Part shown: positions 27,901-33,942 of the stretch, piece after piece
Layout: each line of letters begins with the position of its first letter
How positions within the stretch are numbered: the first letter of the stretch is position 1
Source: a virus
Reading direction: 5' to 3' (one strand)
DNA: 45,868 nucleotides
Virus record (IMG/VR): IMGVR_UViG_3300030419_006693
Coordinates: 1 to 45,868 of that record
The notes under the pieces: generated by a model
Database searches by the model: none
What the model was told of the DNA's origin: nothing
The model's input: the letters and a program-made list of their open reading frames with translations, nothing else
Made by a program: the position numbers and the translations under genes

Positions 27901-29220
27901 GCTAAAGCTGCAAAAGAAAATCAGGAAATGAGACAACAAGCTGTTGATGATCTTTCTGACGCGTTTGATGATATCGGGCCTCTTTCAAACGACCAACTAC
28001 AGCAGCAAATGGACGCGGAGTTTGAGCTCGTAGAAGCTAACCGTAGAGTTGATAACGCGAGACTAGGTTGGGAAGTAGCAAATGGTAATATTGATGGCCC
28101 TGGATCACGTGGTTTACAGGGCCTTAAACATGTTATTGCTGATCAAATACTTGCTTTAAATCCAAATTGGAACGCTGACCAGCAAGAACTTCTTAGAGAC
28201 GCAATCCAAGCAGAAATTAATTTACAAGAAGCAAACCCTGGCTTATTTGGCTTAGAGGGTATAGATAGATTCGGACCATTATCACTCCGCCGGTCGAATG
28301 TGGAAAAAGGCGGTAATCCAAGAATAAACGCGGCTTTTGCAGAACTAAGTGACGACAGTGGAAGTCTTGGCGGCGGTGGCTTTGAGCGTTTAGGGCCAGA
28401 TGAGGCGCTTGAGCTAGGAATGACTCCAGAAAATCGAAGATGGGATCAAGACCGGATTCAAGGGCTTATTGCAGACGCACTAGACAGAAGAGACGCAATT
28501 CAAAACGATGAGAACTTTGCTGATATCGCGGATCATAATAGACTGTCTAAAGATGAGATAGTTGGTGGTGATGAGTTAGATCCATTTGAAGATGATGAAG
28601 GTCGTAAATTTGATCCGAACCGAGCGATAGATGAGGATGGCGACGGTGTAATTTCAGATGAAGAGCGTGATCGCTTCGATGAAGACGGTGTACGTGGATT
28701 AGAAGATGTTGCTAAAAACTTCGATAAAGATTGTCTAACAGCTTGTAGACCTATCTGCTTTGAAGTTATTGATGCAGACTTTGTAAATAAAAATCCTCAA
28801 TTAAGTCCTGCAATAGATGTTCTGATGTGGGTTAACGATTTAAAATTAAATCCTCAGAACGAAGATAAACCAAAGAAATTTACTACTAAAGATCTTGAGC
28901 CTGAAGACAGGGGCTTAGGTTGGAAGATGTGTGAATGCTGCCCATGTCCTCCAGTACCAAGTGTACCGCCTCCAGGTGGTGGTGGTAATGCTACGATCAT
29001 AGTTGCTACAACACAAACGACACCGATCCCGGGACCGAAAATTCCCACAACAACGCCGACTACGCCGCCGCCGCTGACCACGCCGCTGGTACCAACCTCT
29101 ACTAGTACTACGCCAACTGTAACGTCGACGACTACAATAATAATAACGACACCAACATTTACTACGCTATGTCCTCCAGATGCTAAAGGAGGTCCTCGTT
29201 GCAATGTGCTCAAATGGTAG
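21940..29220 (+). CDS. Giant mosaic mucin-like tail/adhesin protein with trypsin-like domain
   Basis: From ATG 21940 this encodes 2426 residues. In order: an N-terminal domain ending in CGCC (88-91); a Ser/Thr linker (nt 22240-22362); collagen-like GSTGPAGEPGS; a Pro/Lys stretch; a long Glu/Ala/Gln/Arg coiled coil (nt ~22780-23240); a Pro/Thr region (nt ~23570-23880); a trypsin-like domain with candidate His738, Asp772, Ser864 (KGDSSGPAF); three APANTP repeats; collagen-like Gly-Ala triplets; GGGDDA repeats; then four related Cys modules, each with a C-[YF]-[KE]-like strand and a GWxxCxCCP end (Trp1341, 1662, 1848, 2328). Two modules lead into further Ser/Thr linkers. Two EF-hand loops are present. 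No signal or membrane segment is seen. It is most likely a long extended virion adhesin, and the linkers are candidate O-glycosylation sites for the next genes' products. No single family covers it. Confidence 0.85.
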   Translation: MAEESSGQSCGSGFTVKTRKECPNKIIITEVSGNGPLYKVYNHDGDLIDTFVYHEGKDHPHEWEEKSYTVDPIETDKGGLLYILIESCGCCEERTELCPLTSSSTSSTTSSTTSTSTSPKPGVPSSTTSTTTPTSTTSTTPCCKPKGPWYWKNNTVVDSSGYSGAWGSTGPAGEPGSAIVDYDSASGELHAMAGTWDVDPTWESAGDTNTRLVITADDEEVIYYPGNSPMGGITVQAGSQWSARFEHLIVHNNKPEPPKPPPKPKPPTTPPYIVDTVQQQKDIEDGAAAALAEILRLRREAEEAAAEEERIRQQYLYDQEQQRKLEAAAEAARIAAEEEARRVQQQIQQEYERLRREELERQYAADQLEIEGLRRAEERARLEQERLQQKYSAELDALERKKQEAAEAAERLSKAEEERLQSLVNYYNQQKLYELAEKASEWLVKIENSQIKDPGIEGVIPTDDPPTATIQEYLYTGGGQYVSRETGQEYVGYYHIHPDKGPMEGPRHVQTQHGYLDIAPSGGGTEVAATTLYPRAPSLVTTPRLGVMIPDTTAPGIPDTTAPGTTPAYDDPFSGGVMPTTLAATTTPKPTTPPPGVTTTAYPPAPAVTTTPAPITTPVPITTPAPATTTQAPITTPAPTPAPTTPLIVINTVTDGTTGPPMTTRAVTTTVRQRFATTPTPDSTVTREINTLLVSILPDINNMVNVSGVSEIGPTYPTTGYKKAVTLVSPTHFVMSKHWDLRMPGDTVNFIDNSGKRITRTIVAVKPLQGPDISVGILNAPVENTDIYPVPQPRPTGGYDEELKGAYAVVIDQERKRLPRVLSFYPTNRVGRAGEKAFLYTSIPDEYANRYDGNLKEVLGKGDSSGPAFIYTKNTPILIETHTSNLDGPFYGNSQTQSKINEAMESLSLQTGSEVYQLRTVDIATAITSDTGTVYNTPAPANTPAPANTPAPANTPSPTITTDTTSNDDFMSSYAAYNILPRTSPVGNSIWNNKQNTIRPSNISIQTLAPDTDNEPPVFMVTSHTGNKKGRRLPNGDIVGPEPGLTAFITPIALAGVRGEQGNAGAAGAAGAARARKNRRQPPPLEVTQSETVLSIPGTRWIGDGEPPEIPVIVTRERGTGVIVNIESVLPNVPVTLEFTPGQAARGVEGEPGFRPGREARIAFPNNDDLSGGTLGSFVLGDGGEGNSIPQVNGNPGGGDDAGGGDDAGGGDDAGGDDVVSQPDPLQGFPGNIEDTNEELQNILSKYNQCIKDANGDAEKIKECIKKYYEEVDEATERKNNIYEDLNLIVDGQAEPVNGLVVFHNGKCYKIVDADLVKNGRPGGSVTDQDPMCIEPPGPGWKECECCPPDVTTPKVTTSTSTTPKVTTSTTSTSTTPPGVTTSTTTSTTPKVTTSTTSTTCPPCCPPKGRWYWEGDNPTEDQTLDDTYYNIYVELATNPGKSDNKFVQGIDATQADKRLGRAGNPDTFKATPQAGLILKDEPESSNPEFEQCLDAGAARRRVEARISELDARIAQLENQLQELNRSAEGSGRVQELIDNANATLASGINIDGSDLTESDIDRIQNDIAGWNQAIADFNAVREATQGTLQAAQELKQTLEGQPLPGEPGSGYGLCFKLMSTAGDSGFAIEISPASSVQQAWLADPDSNGGTKKIPIGYEGNGWKYCECCPETTGTSSTSTSTSTSTSTSTTPKVTTSTTSTTPCCIPECSPPADRLGMWFWDDAQNNYLVPYNGVAKKGGVFWEGPEFQGTPQEKEIASAMLNNNLPEATRLFNKIPAKQRPELRGRLAAWAAQYHNEDLRQCYKIHDADWVNQNKEVRPSDDVGAVNLAINPEADIDGDGTADKGEGWEECPCCPCCPPTVCGLCWFYRDEFNNIFALLGQGEFVPGFDGKKQKRRGVIELRRGFTGAELKAAEDQVKAIEGKVIFRPPPGTRLTYEFEVEVQQRNRQADKFEFDVEEGLVVEYCCTDPPPVIDGFVDEEIEEAFDEAKAAKENQEMRQQAVDDLSDAFDDIGPLSNDQLQQQMDAEFELVEANRRVDNARLGWEVANGNIDGPGSRGLQGLKHVIADQILALNPNWNADQQELLRDAIQAEINLQEANPGLFGLEGIDRFGPLSLRRSNVEKGGNPRINAAFAELSDDSGSLGGGGFERLGPDEALELGMTPENRRWDQDRIQGLIADALDRRDAIQNDENFADIADHNRLSKDEIVGGDELDPFEDDEGRKFDPNRAIDEDGDGVISDEERDRFDEDGVRGLEDVAKNFDKDCLTACRPICFEVIDADFVNKNPQLSPAIDVLMWVNDLKLNPQNEDKPKKFTTKDLEPEDRGLGWKMCECCPCPPVPSVPPPGGGGNATIIVATTQTTPIPGPKIPTTTPTTPPPLTTPLVPTSTSTTPTVTSTTTIIITTPTFTTLCPPDAKGGPRCNVLKW
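22240..22362 (+). repeat. Ser/Thr-rich linker 1 (low-complexity coding repeat)
   Basis: Forty-one codons are almost entirely Thr, Ser and Pro (units such as SSTTSTSTS and STTTPTSTTSTTP), bounded by CGCC upstream and PCC downstream. Mixed Thr and Ser codons on a repeating acn/tcn pattern are prone to slippage and recombination. Confidence 0.85.
23570..23880 (+). repeat. Pro/Thr-rich linker 2
   Basis: Repeated TTPAP, ITTP and PDTTAPG units form a mucin-like stretch just before the trypsin-like domain. A 20-nt block encoding PDTTAP is directly repeated 24 nt apart (from 23584 and 23608). Confidence 0.8.
24751..24804 (+). repeat. Three perfect 18-nt tandem repeats (APANTP)
   Basis: The unit CCGGCTCCTGCTAATACT is repeated three times without mismatch, encoding PAPANT, directly after the trypsin-like domain. 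Unit number could change in steps of six residues. Confidence 0.95.
25531..25584 (+). repeat. Three 18-nt tandem repeats (GGDDAG)
   Basis: The unit GGAGGTGACGATGCTGGT is repeated three times with one mismatch (unit 2), and a partial degenerate fourth follows. It encodes an acidic Gly-Asp hinge. Confidence 0.92.
25993..26139 (+). repeat. Ser/Thr-rich linker 3
   Basis: Forty-nine codons are of TT-PKV-TTSTS type, placed between a GWKECECCP module end and a CPPCCPPKGRWYW module start. It contains the first copy of the 39-nt direct repeat. Confidence 0.85.
26020..26058 (+). repeat. 39-nt perfect direct repeat, copy A
   Basis: It begins TCGACAACACCAAAAGTCAC and is identical to 27001-27039. The two copies are 981 nt apart, exactly 327 codons, so recombination between them would delete or duplicate one module in frame. 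Confidence 0.92.
26950..27045 (+). repeat. Ser/Thr-rich linker 4
   Basis: Thirty-two codons are rich in STSTSTS and TTPKVTTST units, between GWKYCECCPE and PCCIPEC. It contains copy B of the 39-nt repeat. Confidence 0.85.
27001..27039 (+). repeat. 39-nt perfect direct repeat, copy B
   Basis: Identical to 26020-26058. The flanking bases differ on both sides, so 39 nt is the full extent of perfect identity. Confidence 0.92.
29008..29166 (+). repeat. Pro/Thr-rich linker 5 at the C-terminus
   Basis: A mucin-like TTPTTPPPL and STSTTPTVTSTTT stretch makes up most of the last 70 residues of the giant protein, ending close to the final Cys (LCPPDAKGGPRC). Confidence 0.8.
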
Positions 29221-29232
29221 TAATTATTATTA

Positions 29233-30063
29233 ATGACTAAGCTTACTGTTGGTATTTGTGTATACGATGATTACGATGGAGCATATTTTACAATGCAGTC
29301 AATTAGATTACACAACAGGGATATAATTGACAGACTTGAATTTGTAATTATTAACAACAACCCTAGATCTGAGCAAGGTAAAGCTCTTTATAATTACAAG
29401 GGATGGGTGAAAGAACCGCTAACATATATTGAATACGATAATTTTTCTTCTACAGCACTTAGGGACAAAATATTCGGGTTAGCGAACACAGAATATGTTT
29501 TAGTTATGGACTGCCATGTTCTTATTGCGAACGGATCATTAAAGAGATTGTTAGATTATTATGACAGTGGTAAGGATAAAGGTAACCTACTTCATGGACC
29601 ACTTTTGTATGACGATTTAGAGTCTTATAGTACTCATTTTGATTTGAGTATATGGGGATCACATATGTGGGGTCAATGGGGAACAGATACACGAGCTGAG
29701 TCTATGAATTCTAAGCCATTTGAAATTGAGGCACAAGGATTAGGACTATTTACCTGCCGTAAGGATAGTTGGTTAGGGTTTAATCATAAATTTAGAGGAT
29801 TTGGTGGTGAGGAAGGGTATATTCACGAAAAATATAGAAAAGCAGGTAAGAAAGTAATGTGCTTACCTTTCTTAAGATGGAATCACAGGTTTGATAGGCC
29901 TAATGGTGTACCTTATCACAATGATCTAAAAGATAGGTTTAGAAACTATATGATCGGCCATGATGAGGTTGGTTTAGATACTAATCTTGTTATTGAGCAG
30001 TTTAAGGATGTGATACCCGCAGACTATATTGAAGAGGTCAAGAGTGAATTAAATATCAAATAA
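29233..30063 (+). CDS. GT-A glycosyltransferase with DxH motif (mucin-type GalNAc-transferase-like)
   Basis: This 276-residue GT-A fold enzyme starts TVGICVYDDYDGAYFTMQSI. The metal motif reads VLVMDCHVLI, i.e. DxH (Asp93, His95) rather than the usual DxD. Later it has FRGFGGEEGYIHEKYRKAGK with GGEE at 191-194, and LPFLRWNHRF with His218. DxH, a GGE acceptor-loop motif and a third-ligand His in that order are the pattern of polypeptide GalNAc-transferases (family GT27), which start mucin O-glycans on Ser/Thr. That assignment is by motif, and a GT2 enzyme with other specificity is the alternative. It starts 12 nt after the mucin-like giant gene and is followed after 4 nt by another glycan enzyme, so the three are probably co-transcribed. 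It lacks the C-terminal ricin-type lectin domain of animal enzymes. Confidence 0.82.
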   Translation: MTKLTVGICVYDDYDGAYFTMQSIRLHNRDIIDRLEFVIINNNPRSEQGKALYNYKGWVKEPLTYIEYDNFSSTALRDKIFGLANTEYVLVMDCHVLIANGSLKRLLDYYDSGKDKGNLLHGPLLYDDLESYSTHFDLSIWGSHMWGQWGTDTRAESMNSKPFEIEAQGLGLFTCRKDSWLGFNHKFRGFGGEEGYIHEKYRKAGKKVMCLPFLRWNHRFDRPNGVPYHNDLKDRFRNYMIGHDEVGLDTNLVIEQFKDVIPADYIEEVKSELNIK

Positions 30064-30067
30064 TTTA

Positions 30068-32839
30068 ATGAAGACTTTGGAAAAAGTACACGGGGTTCCA
30101 AAAGTAACATGTCTATGCGCTACTAGAGGTAGATACCAATTACTTAGAGCAGCAGTATCTTACTTTATGCTGCAAGACTATCCTAACAAAGAGCTTATTA
30201 TTTTTAATAACCACTCCGTAGACATAGAACTTTCAGAGTTTGTTAAAAAGCAGCAGAATATACACCTTATAAACGCCGGTGAGTTTGACACTATTACAGA
30301 TGTTTATAGTACTGCGTTTACTTATGTTGATAGTTTTGGTGGGCAAACTTCTGAATATGTCGCTATTTGGGACGACGATGATATTTATTTACCATGGCAT
30401 TTATCAATAGCTGTAAAGCATCTTAATAAAGGGACACACGTTATGTCCAAGCCAGCGGAGCAACTTTCTATAAATCACCAGGATGATTGTTTTCCAAAAA
30501 TTGCTGCGATGAGAAATGGATGTGAAGGTAGTATGGTAGTTAAAAAATCACACTTAGAACTATACGGGTTTGGTCCTAATACAGATAATCCACATGAGCA
30601 GCACCACCCACACCCAGCATGGCTACACTCTGGAGAGTCTATTTTTGAATACCCTTGGCAAGAAAATAGTTTTGTATACTTTTGGGCCGATGAAAATAGA
30701 GTACCGTGTTATCATCACCAGCAGTGTGGATATAATCCTAGTGGTAATACAGATACAGGAAAAGGTAAGCCGCTATACCCAGGACCAACCTACTATGATT
30801 TTATTCAAAAAAACTTATACAAAAGAAAGTATGACGAAGAGTACACTAAAGAGGAAAAGGAAGCAATAGTTGATAAACTTAACGGCTACGACTGGCAGTT
30901 CTTTGAAGAAAGAAAACTCTTTACTTTCTGGGAGGGGGAAAAGCCTTATTTTATTACAAAATGTTTAGAGTCGATGAAAGATAACTCGAATTGCATTTTT
31001 GAGGTCTGGGACTCAAAAAAGCTTAAAGATACATTTGAGGATATACCAAAGGAATATGATTCACTATGTGTTGAGTTTAAATCGGATTACGCGAGACAGC
31101 GCATATTATATGAATACGGGGGGATGTGGCTGGATGCAGATATGTTTGTCGTTAATGATTTATATAACGCGGTAATAAAATATACCTGGGATTATGATCA
31201 GGTCCAACCCTTAGAAAACCCGGACGCGTTAAGTATAAACATTTGCGCAATGGCCTGTAGACCGAAATCACAGGTCTTTAAAAGAGTAATGGAGTCAGTA
31301 AATGCAGTCATGCCTCTTCATATAGGATGGGGTGATCTTCTAAATACCCCGACAAAGTATAATATTCGTGAGTATGCAACTCGAAACTTAGTTAAGTATA
31401 TTGATGAGTCTGTAATTTCGCTCAAGTTTGTACAAAGTCCACATGGTGCGTTTTCTGAGATTTACTCATCAACTGAACTTCCGCTAGATGAAATTGTGCT
31501 TTCTGATACTGCTGTTGTTACGCTACACTCTTCACAGATAAGACATCAACAGAAAGATAAAATGCCTTCTAACTGGTTACTTCAAAGACTAATAGATAAT
31601 TATACGGATGAGACTGAACTTGATAAACTCCTATCAAAATCTAAAATTGAATATGACGGGCCGTGTTTTGAAGGTGGGTGGAGTAATTCCCTAAATGGTT
31701 TAAAATCCCAACAACACCCGGGGGCATACTACGCATTTGACGACTTTTTCTCTCGTAATAAATTTGATTTAATTATTGAATTAGGTACCGGTGCAGGTGG
31801 TTTAACCTTTTTCTTAGCTGTTATAAATCCGAATACTCCGATTCATACAATAGACTTACATCCGACACATTCACAAGCTGTATTTGATACAGTGGATAAT
31901 ATTACTTTTGAATGTCTTGATATTTTTAATCCTAATGTAATAAAGTCTTTGGAAGTATTATCTACCGGTAAAAAAACTTGTTGGTTAATAGATAGTGGCG
32001 CTTGGGAAAAAAATAAAGGATTTGAAGTTTATTCCCCGCTAGCTGGAGAGGGAGACGTTCTAATGTTACACGACTTTGCTAGAACTCCTGAAAGCCACAA
32101 TAAAATTTATGGCGCAGGCCGGTGGCACTGGCATGAGTCAGGATACGAGAGTAATTTACCTTTAGATCGCATGGAATGGGCTGGTGAAACTCTTCTCGAA
32201 AACTGCGTTTGGGGTACTTATAAAAAGATAGATACAACAAAAAAAAGAAAAAAAATGTGGTGCCAGGATATTGCTCAGCACCAACAAAACGAAAAGAATT
32301 TTGTAGGGTACGGTAGTAAGTATGAGTTTGTAAAATCTTCCGGGACTATTGATTTTATAAACAATATTATTAAGACTTATAATATTAAATCTATTAACGA
32401 CATTGGTTGTGGTTTTTTTGCAAACTGGGCTCATGAACTAAATTTAGAAGGTGTTGAATACACGGGATTTGATATCGTGCCTCAGACGATTGAAGACAAT
32501 AAAAATGCTTACCCAGATATCCGATTTTATGAGTGGGATGCTGTTACGCAGCCTCTCCCATACGCCGACCTTATAATTGCAAGAGATCTATTTTTTCATT
32601 TAAATAATGAGTGTTTATATAAATGTTTAGATCAGTGTAAGAGATCTAATTCTAAGTATCTACTTGCAACACACCATAAAGAAGTAGAAGTTAATATGGA
32701 AATGGAAGGTATTTTAGGATTTCGACCATGTACCTTAGAAAAGGCGCCTTTTAATTTAGAACCCTCTTTAATCTCACACACAGAGCAAGCCGAAGGGGGT
32801 GGTTATTCAAACAGGCAAATTAGCTTATGGGAATTATAA
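30068..32839 (+). CDS. Four-domain glycan enzyme: GT2 + GT32-like + two SAM methyltransferases
   Basis: The 923 residues hold four modules. Residues ~10-240 form a GT2-type transferase (TCLCATRGRYQLLRAAVSYF, AIWDDDDIYLPWHL with Asp102-105). Residues ~285-500 form a GT32/OCH1-like transferase (LFTFWEGEKPYF, SDYARQRILYEYGGMWLDAD with DAD at 356-358). Residues ~540-720 form a class I methyltransferase-like domain (IIELGTGAGG, 569-578, and VLMLHDFART). Residues ~750-920 form a second one (INDIGCGFF, with Gly780 and Gly782). It probably builds and methylates an oligosaccharide, successive steps being fused in one chain. The acceptor is unknown. Position directly behind the mucin-like adhesin and the GT27-like enzyme suggests the adhesin, or else a host-surface glycan. 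It is convergent with the next gene, overlapping it by 6 nt. Confidence 0.85.
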   Translation: MKTLEKVHGVPKVTCLCATRGRYQLLRAAVSYFMLQDYPNKELIIFNNHSVDIELSEFVKKQQNIHLINAGEFDTITDVYSTAFTYVDSFGGQTSEYVAIWDDDDIYLPWHLSIAVKHLNKGTHVMSKPAEQLSINHQDDCFPKIAAMRNGCEGSMVVKKSHLELYGFGPNTDNPHEQHHPHPAWLHSGESIFEYPWQENSFVYFWADENRVPCYHHQQCGYNPSGNTDTGKGKPLYPGPTYYDFIQKNLYKRKYDEEYTKEEKEAIVDKLNGYDWQFFEERKLFTFWEGEKPYFITKCLESMKDNSNCIFEVWDSKKLKDTFEDIPKEYDSLCVEFKSDYARQRILYEYGGMWLDADMFVVNDLYNAVIKYTWDYDQVQPLENPDALSINICAMACRPKSQVFKRVMESVNAVMPLHIGWGDLLNTPTKYNIREYATRNLVKYIDESVISLKFVQSPHGAFSEIYSSTELPLDEIVLSDTAVVTLHSSQIRHQQKDKMPSNWLLQRLIDNYTDETELDKLLSKSKIEYDGPCFEGGWSNSLNGLKSQQHPGAYYAFDDFFSRNKFDLIIELGTGAGGLTFFLAVINPNTPIHTIDLHPTHSQAVFDTVDNITFECLDIFNPNVIKSLEVLSTGKKTCWLIDSGAWEKNKGFEVYSPLAGEGDVLMLHDFARTPESHNKIYGAGRWHWHESGYESNLPLDRMEWAGETLLENCVWGTYKKIDTTKKRKKMWCQDIAQHQQNEKNFVGYGSKYEFVKSSGTIDFINNIIKTYNIKSINDIGCGFFANWAHELNLEGVEYTGFDIVPQTIEDNKNAYPDIRFYEWDAVTQPLPYADLIIARDLFFHLNNECLYKCLDQCKRSNSKYLLATHHKEVEVNMEMEGILGFRPCTLEKAPFNLEPSLISHTEQAEGGGYSNRQISLWEL

Positions 32840-33067
32840 ATTACCAAGAGAAGCTTCAACCTTAAGATCGTGTCTCATAGAGTGATATCTTTCATCAATA
32901 TACTTTTGGAAAGCTAAAGGCTTAATCCATTTATCGCTATCTACATCTACGTCTTCTTGACTACCAACTACTTCAAGAGCTTCAATTAAACATGCCCAAC
33001 GAACTAGTTCATCAAATTCCATTGTCTTTGTACTACCATCTTTTAAATTAAATTTAAAGTTTTTCAT
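32834..33067 (-). CDS. Small hypothetical protein
   Basis: The product has 77 residues, beginning MKNFKFNLKDGSTKTMEFDE and ending KVEASLGNL. The start looks like a small beta-hairpin and the rest helical. No family is recognised. It is the last gene of a minus-strand group with the two genes upstream of it, and its stop overlaps the stop of the four-domain enzyme. In front of it is GGAACTATAATATAAT, a -10-like box preceded by GGAACT that falls across the end of the upstream gene, suggesting an extra internal promoter. Confidence 0.65.
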   Translation of the reverse strand: MKNFKFNLKDGSTKTMEFDELVRWACLIEALEVVGSQEDVDVDSDKWIKPLAFQKYIDERYHSMRHDLKVEASLGNL

Positions 33068-33077
33068 AGTTTTAATA

Positions 33078-33094
33078 ATTATATTATAGTTCCG
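33078..33094 (-). promoter_or_regulatory. Putative early/middle promoter (GGAACT...TATAAT)
   Basis: The minus strand reads CGGAACTATAATATAAT about 10 nt before the ATG at 33067. It shares GGAACT plus a TATAAT box with the sequence before the gene at 3220. It overlaps the 3' end of the upstream gene. Confidence 0.35.
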
Positions 33095-33542
33095 TTCCTT
33101 GTTTGTACTCAGAAGTGATTTTTATTTCACCGTCTTCAGGAAGCTCCTCTTTTGTAAGATCGGCAAAGGATTGGTTAATACTGACAGGTTGGGTAAGAAG
33201 AGTTGGTGTAACATTAATTTCAAGCCTGAAGTCATTATTGCAATGTTCGCAAGTATAGGTATTCTCCAGGTTCATAAATATATTTTCCGTGAAAGTATAA
33301 TTACCACAAGGGCAAGATATAGATACCTCACTTAAGTCGAGTAGTTGTTGTAGTTCGCTTTCGAATTCTACAGTTAAATTGTCTACTTTGTTAATTCTTA
33401 AAGAGGAAACAATAAACGACGTTAAAAATTGTAATACAAAAGCGAGTACTGCAGTTTCCCAGAATCCAAATACATTACGCAACCCAAAACCAATAGCAAC
33501 CGATACTAATACAGTAATGAGAAGCGACCTTAAAATAGTCAT
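33084..33542 (-). CDS. Membrane protein with zinc-ribbon-like Cys pairs
   Basis: This 152-residue protein has two hydrophobic segments near the N-terminus (about residues 5-21 and 29-47) separated by a short turn, so both ends should lie on the same side of the membrane. A soluble tail follows with two Cys pairs, CPCG (77, 79) and CEHC (98, 101), a zinc-ribbon spacing. The C-terminal 40 residues are acidic. The function is unknown. A membrane-anchored metal-binding tail could contact host proteins during infection, but nothing in the sequence says which. Its start overlaps the upstream stop (ATGA), so it is co-translated with the 123-aa protein. Confidence 0.75.
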   Translation of the reverse strand: MTILRSLLITVLVSVAIGFGLRNVFGFWETAVLAFVLQFLTSFIVSSLRINKVDNLTVEFESELQQLLDLSEVSISCPCGNYTFTENIFMNLENTYTCEHCNNDFRLEINVTPTLLTQPVSINQSFADLTKEELPEDGEIKITSEYKQGTEL

Positions 33543-33910
33543 ATAGCTATTTTAGCCAAGTCGTCCGGAATATCAAGTATTAACTCATTGATCTGATCAA
33601 TTTTATCTGTTATGTTTTGTACAGCGCCTTTATTAATTTTACCGGCTGCTTGATCAAATGGTAGTTCTGTAGGATCACCCTGTACTGGTTGATTAACTGC
33701 GCGAGCTAACATATTACGTATATTTGCTAGTCTAGAGAAAACTTCACACAGTTCCTGGGTCATAGGTTCGAGCTCAAACGGTAAAATAGGCGGGGCTTTT
33801 TGATGTTTTTCATTATCCTTGTACATAGATATTTGATCCTGTACATTCATATGAAAATTAATAGGCTTATCTTCTGGGCCTACACTATAAGGAAATTCCG
33901 CTCCATCCAT
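33539..33910 (-). CDS. Hypothetical late protein
   Basis: The 123-residue product has an N-terminal half rich in Pro, Asp and polar residues (MDGAEFPYSVGPEDKPINFH). A helical half follows with MTQELCEVFSRLANIRNMLA and ITDKIDQINELILDIPDDLA. I do not recognise it. A late-type CATAAATA lies 5 nt upstream of its ATG, back to back with a late motif for the plus-strand gene at 33943. It is therefore probably a late virion or assembly protein, unlike its minus-strand replication neighbours. It is translationally coupled to the downstream membrane protein. Confidence 0.7.
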   Translation of the reverse strand: MDGAEFPYSVGPEDKPINFHMNVQDQISMYKDNEKHQKAPPILPFELEPMTQELCEVFSRLANIRNMLARAVNQPVQGDPTELPFDQAAGKINKGAVQNITDKIDQINELILDIPDDLAKIAI

Positions 33911-33915
33911 GTAAT

Positions 33916-33923
33916 TATTTATG
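33916..33923 (-). promoter_or_regulatory. T4-type late promoter CATAAATA
   Basis: One mismatch to the consensus on the minus strand, 5 nt before the ATG at 33910. It forms a divergent pair with the motif at 33930. Confidence 0.65.
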
Positions 33924-33929
33924 CTAGAG

Positions 33930-33937
33930 ACTAAATA
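33930..33937 (+). promoter_or_regulatory. Late promoter-like motif ACTAAATA
   Basis: A variant octamer 5 nt before the ATG at 33943, in a 32-nt intergenic region that also holds the minus-strand late motif. Confidence 0.5.
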
Positions 33938-33942
33938 ATTTT

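Noticed and set aside
22140-29213. Long minus-strand reading frames rich in Val/Asp (VVDVVDVV) opposite the giant gene
   Set aside because: They are the complement of Thr/Ser codon repeats. They lack promoters and start contexts, and lie opposite a well-supported gene.
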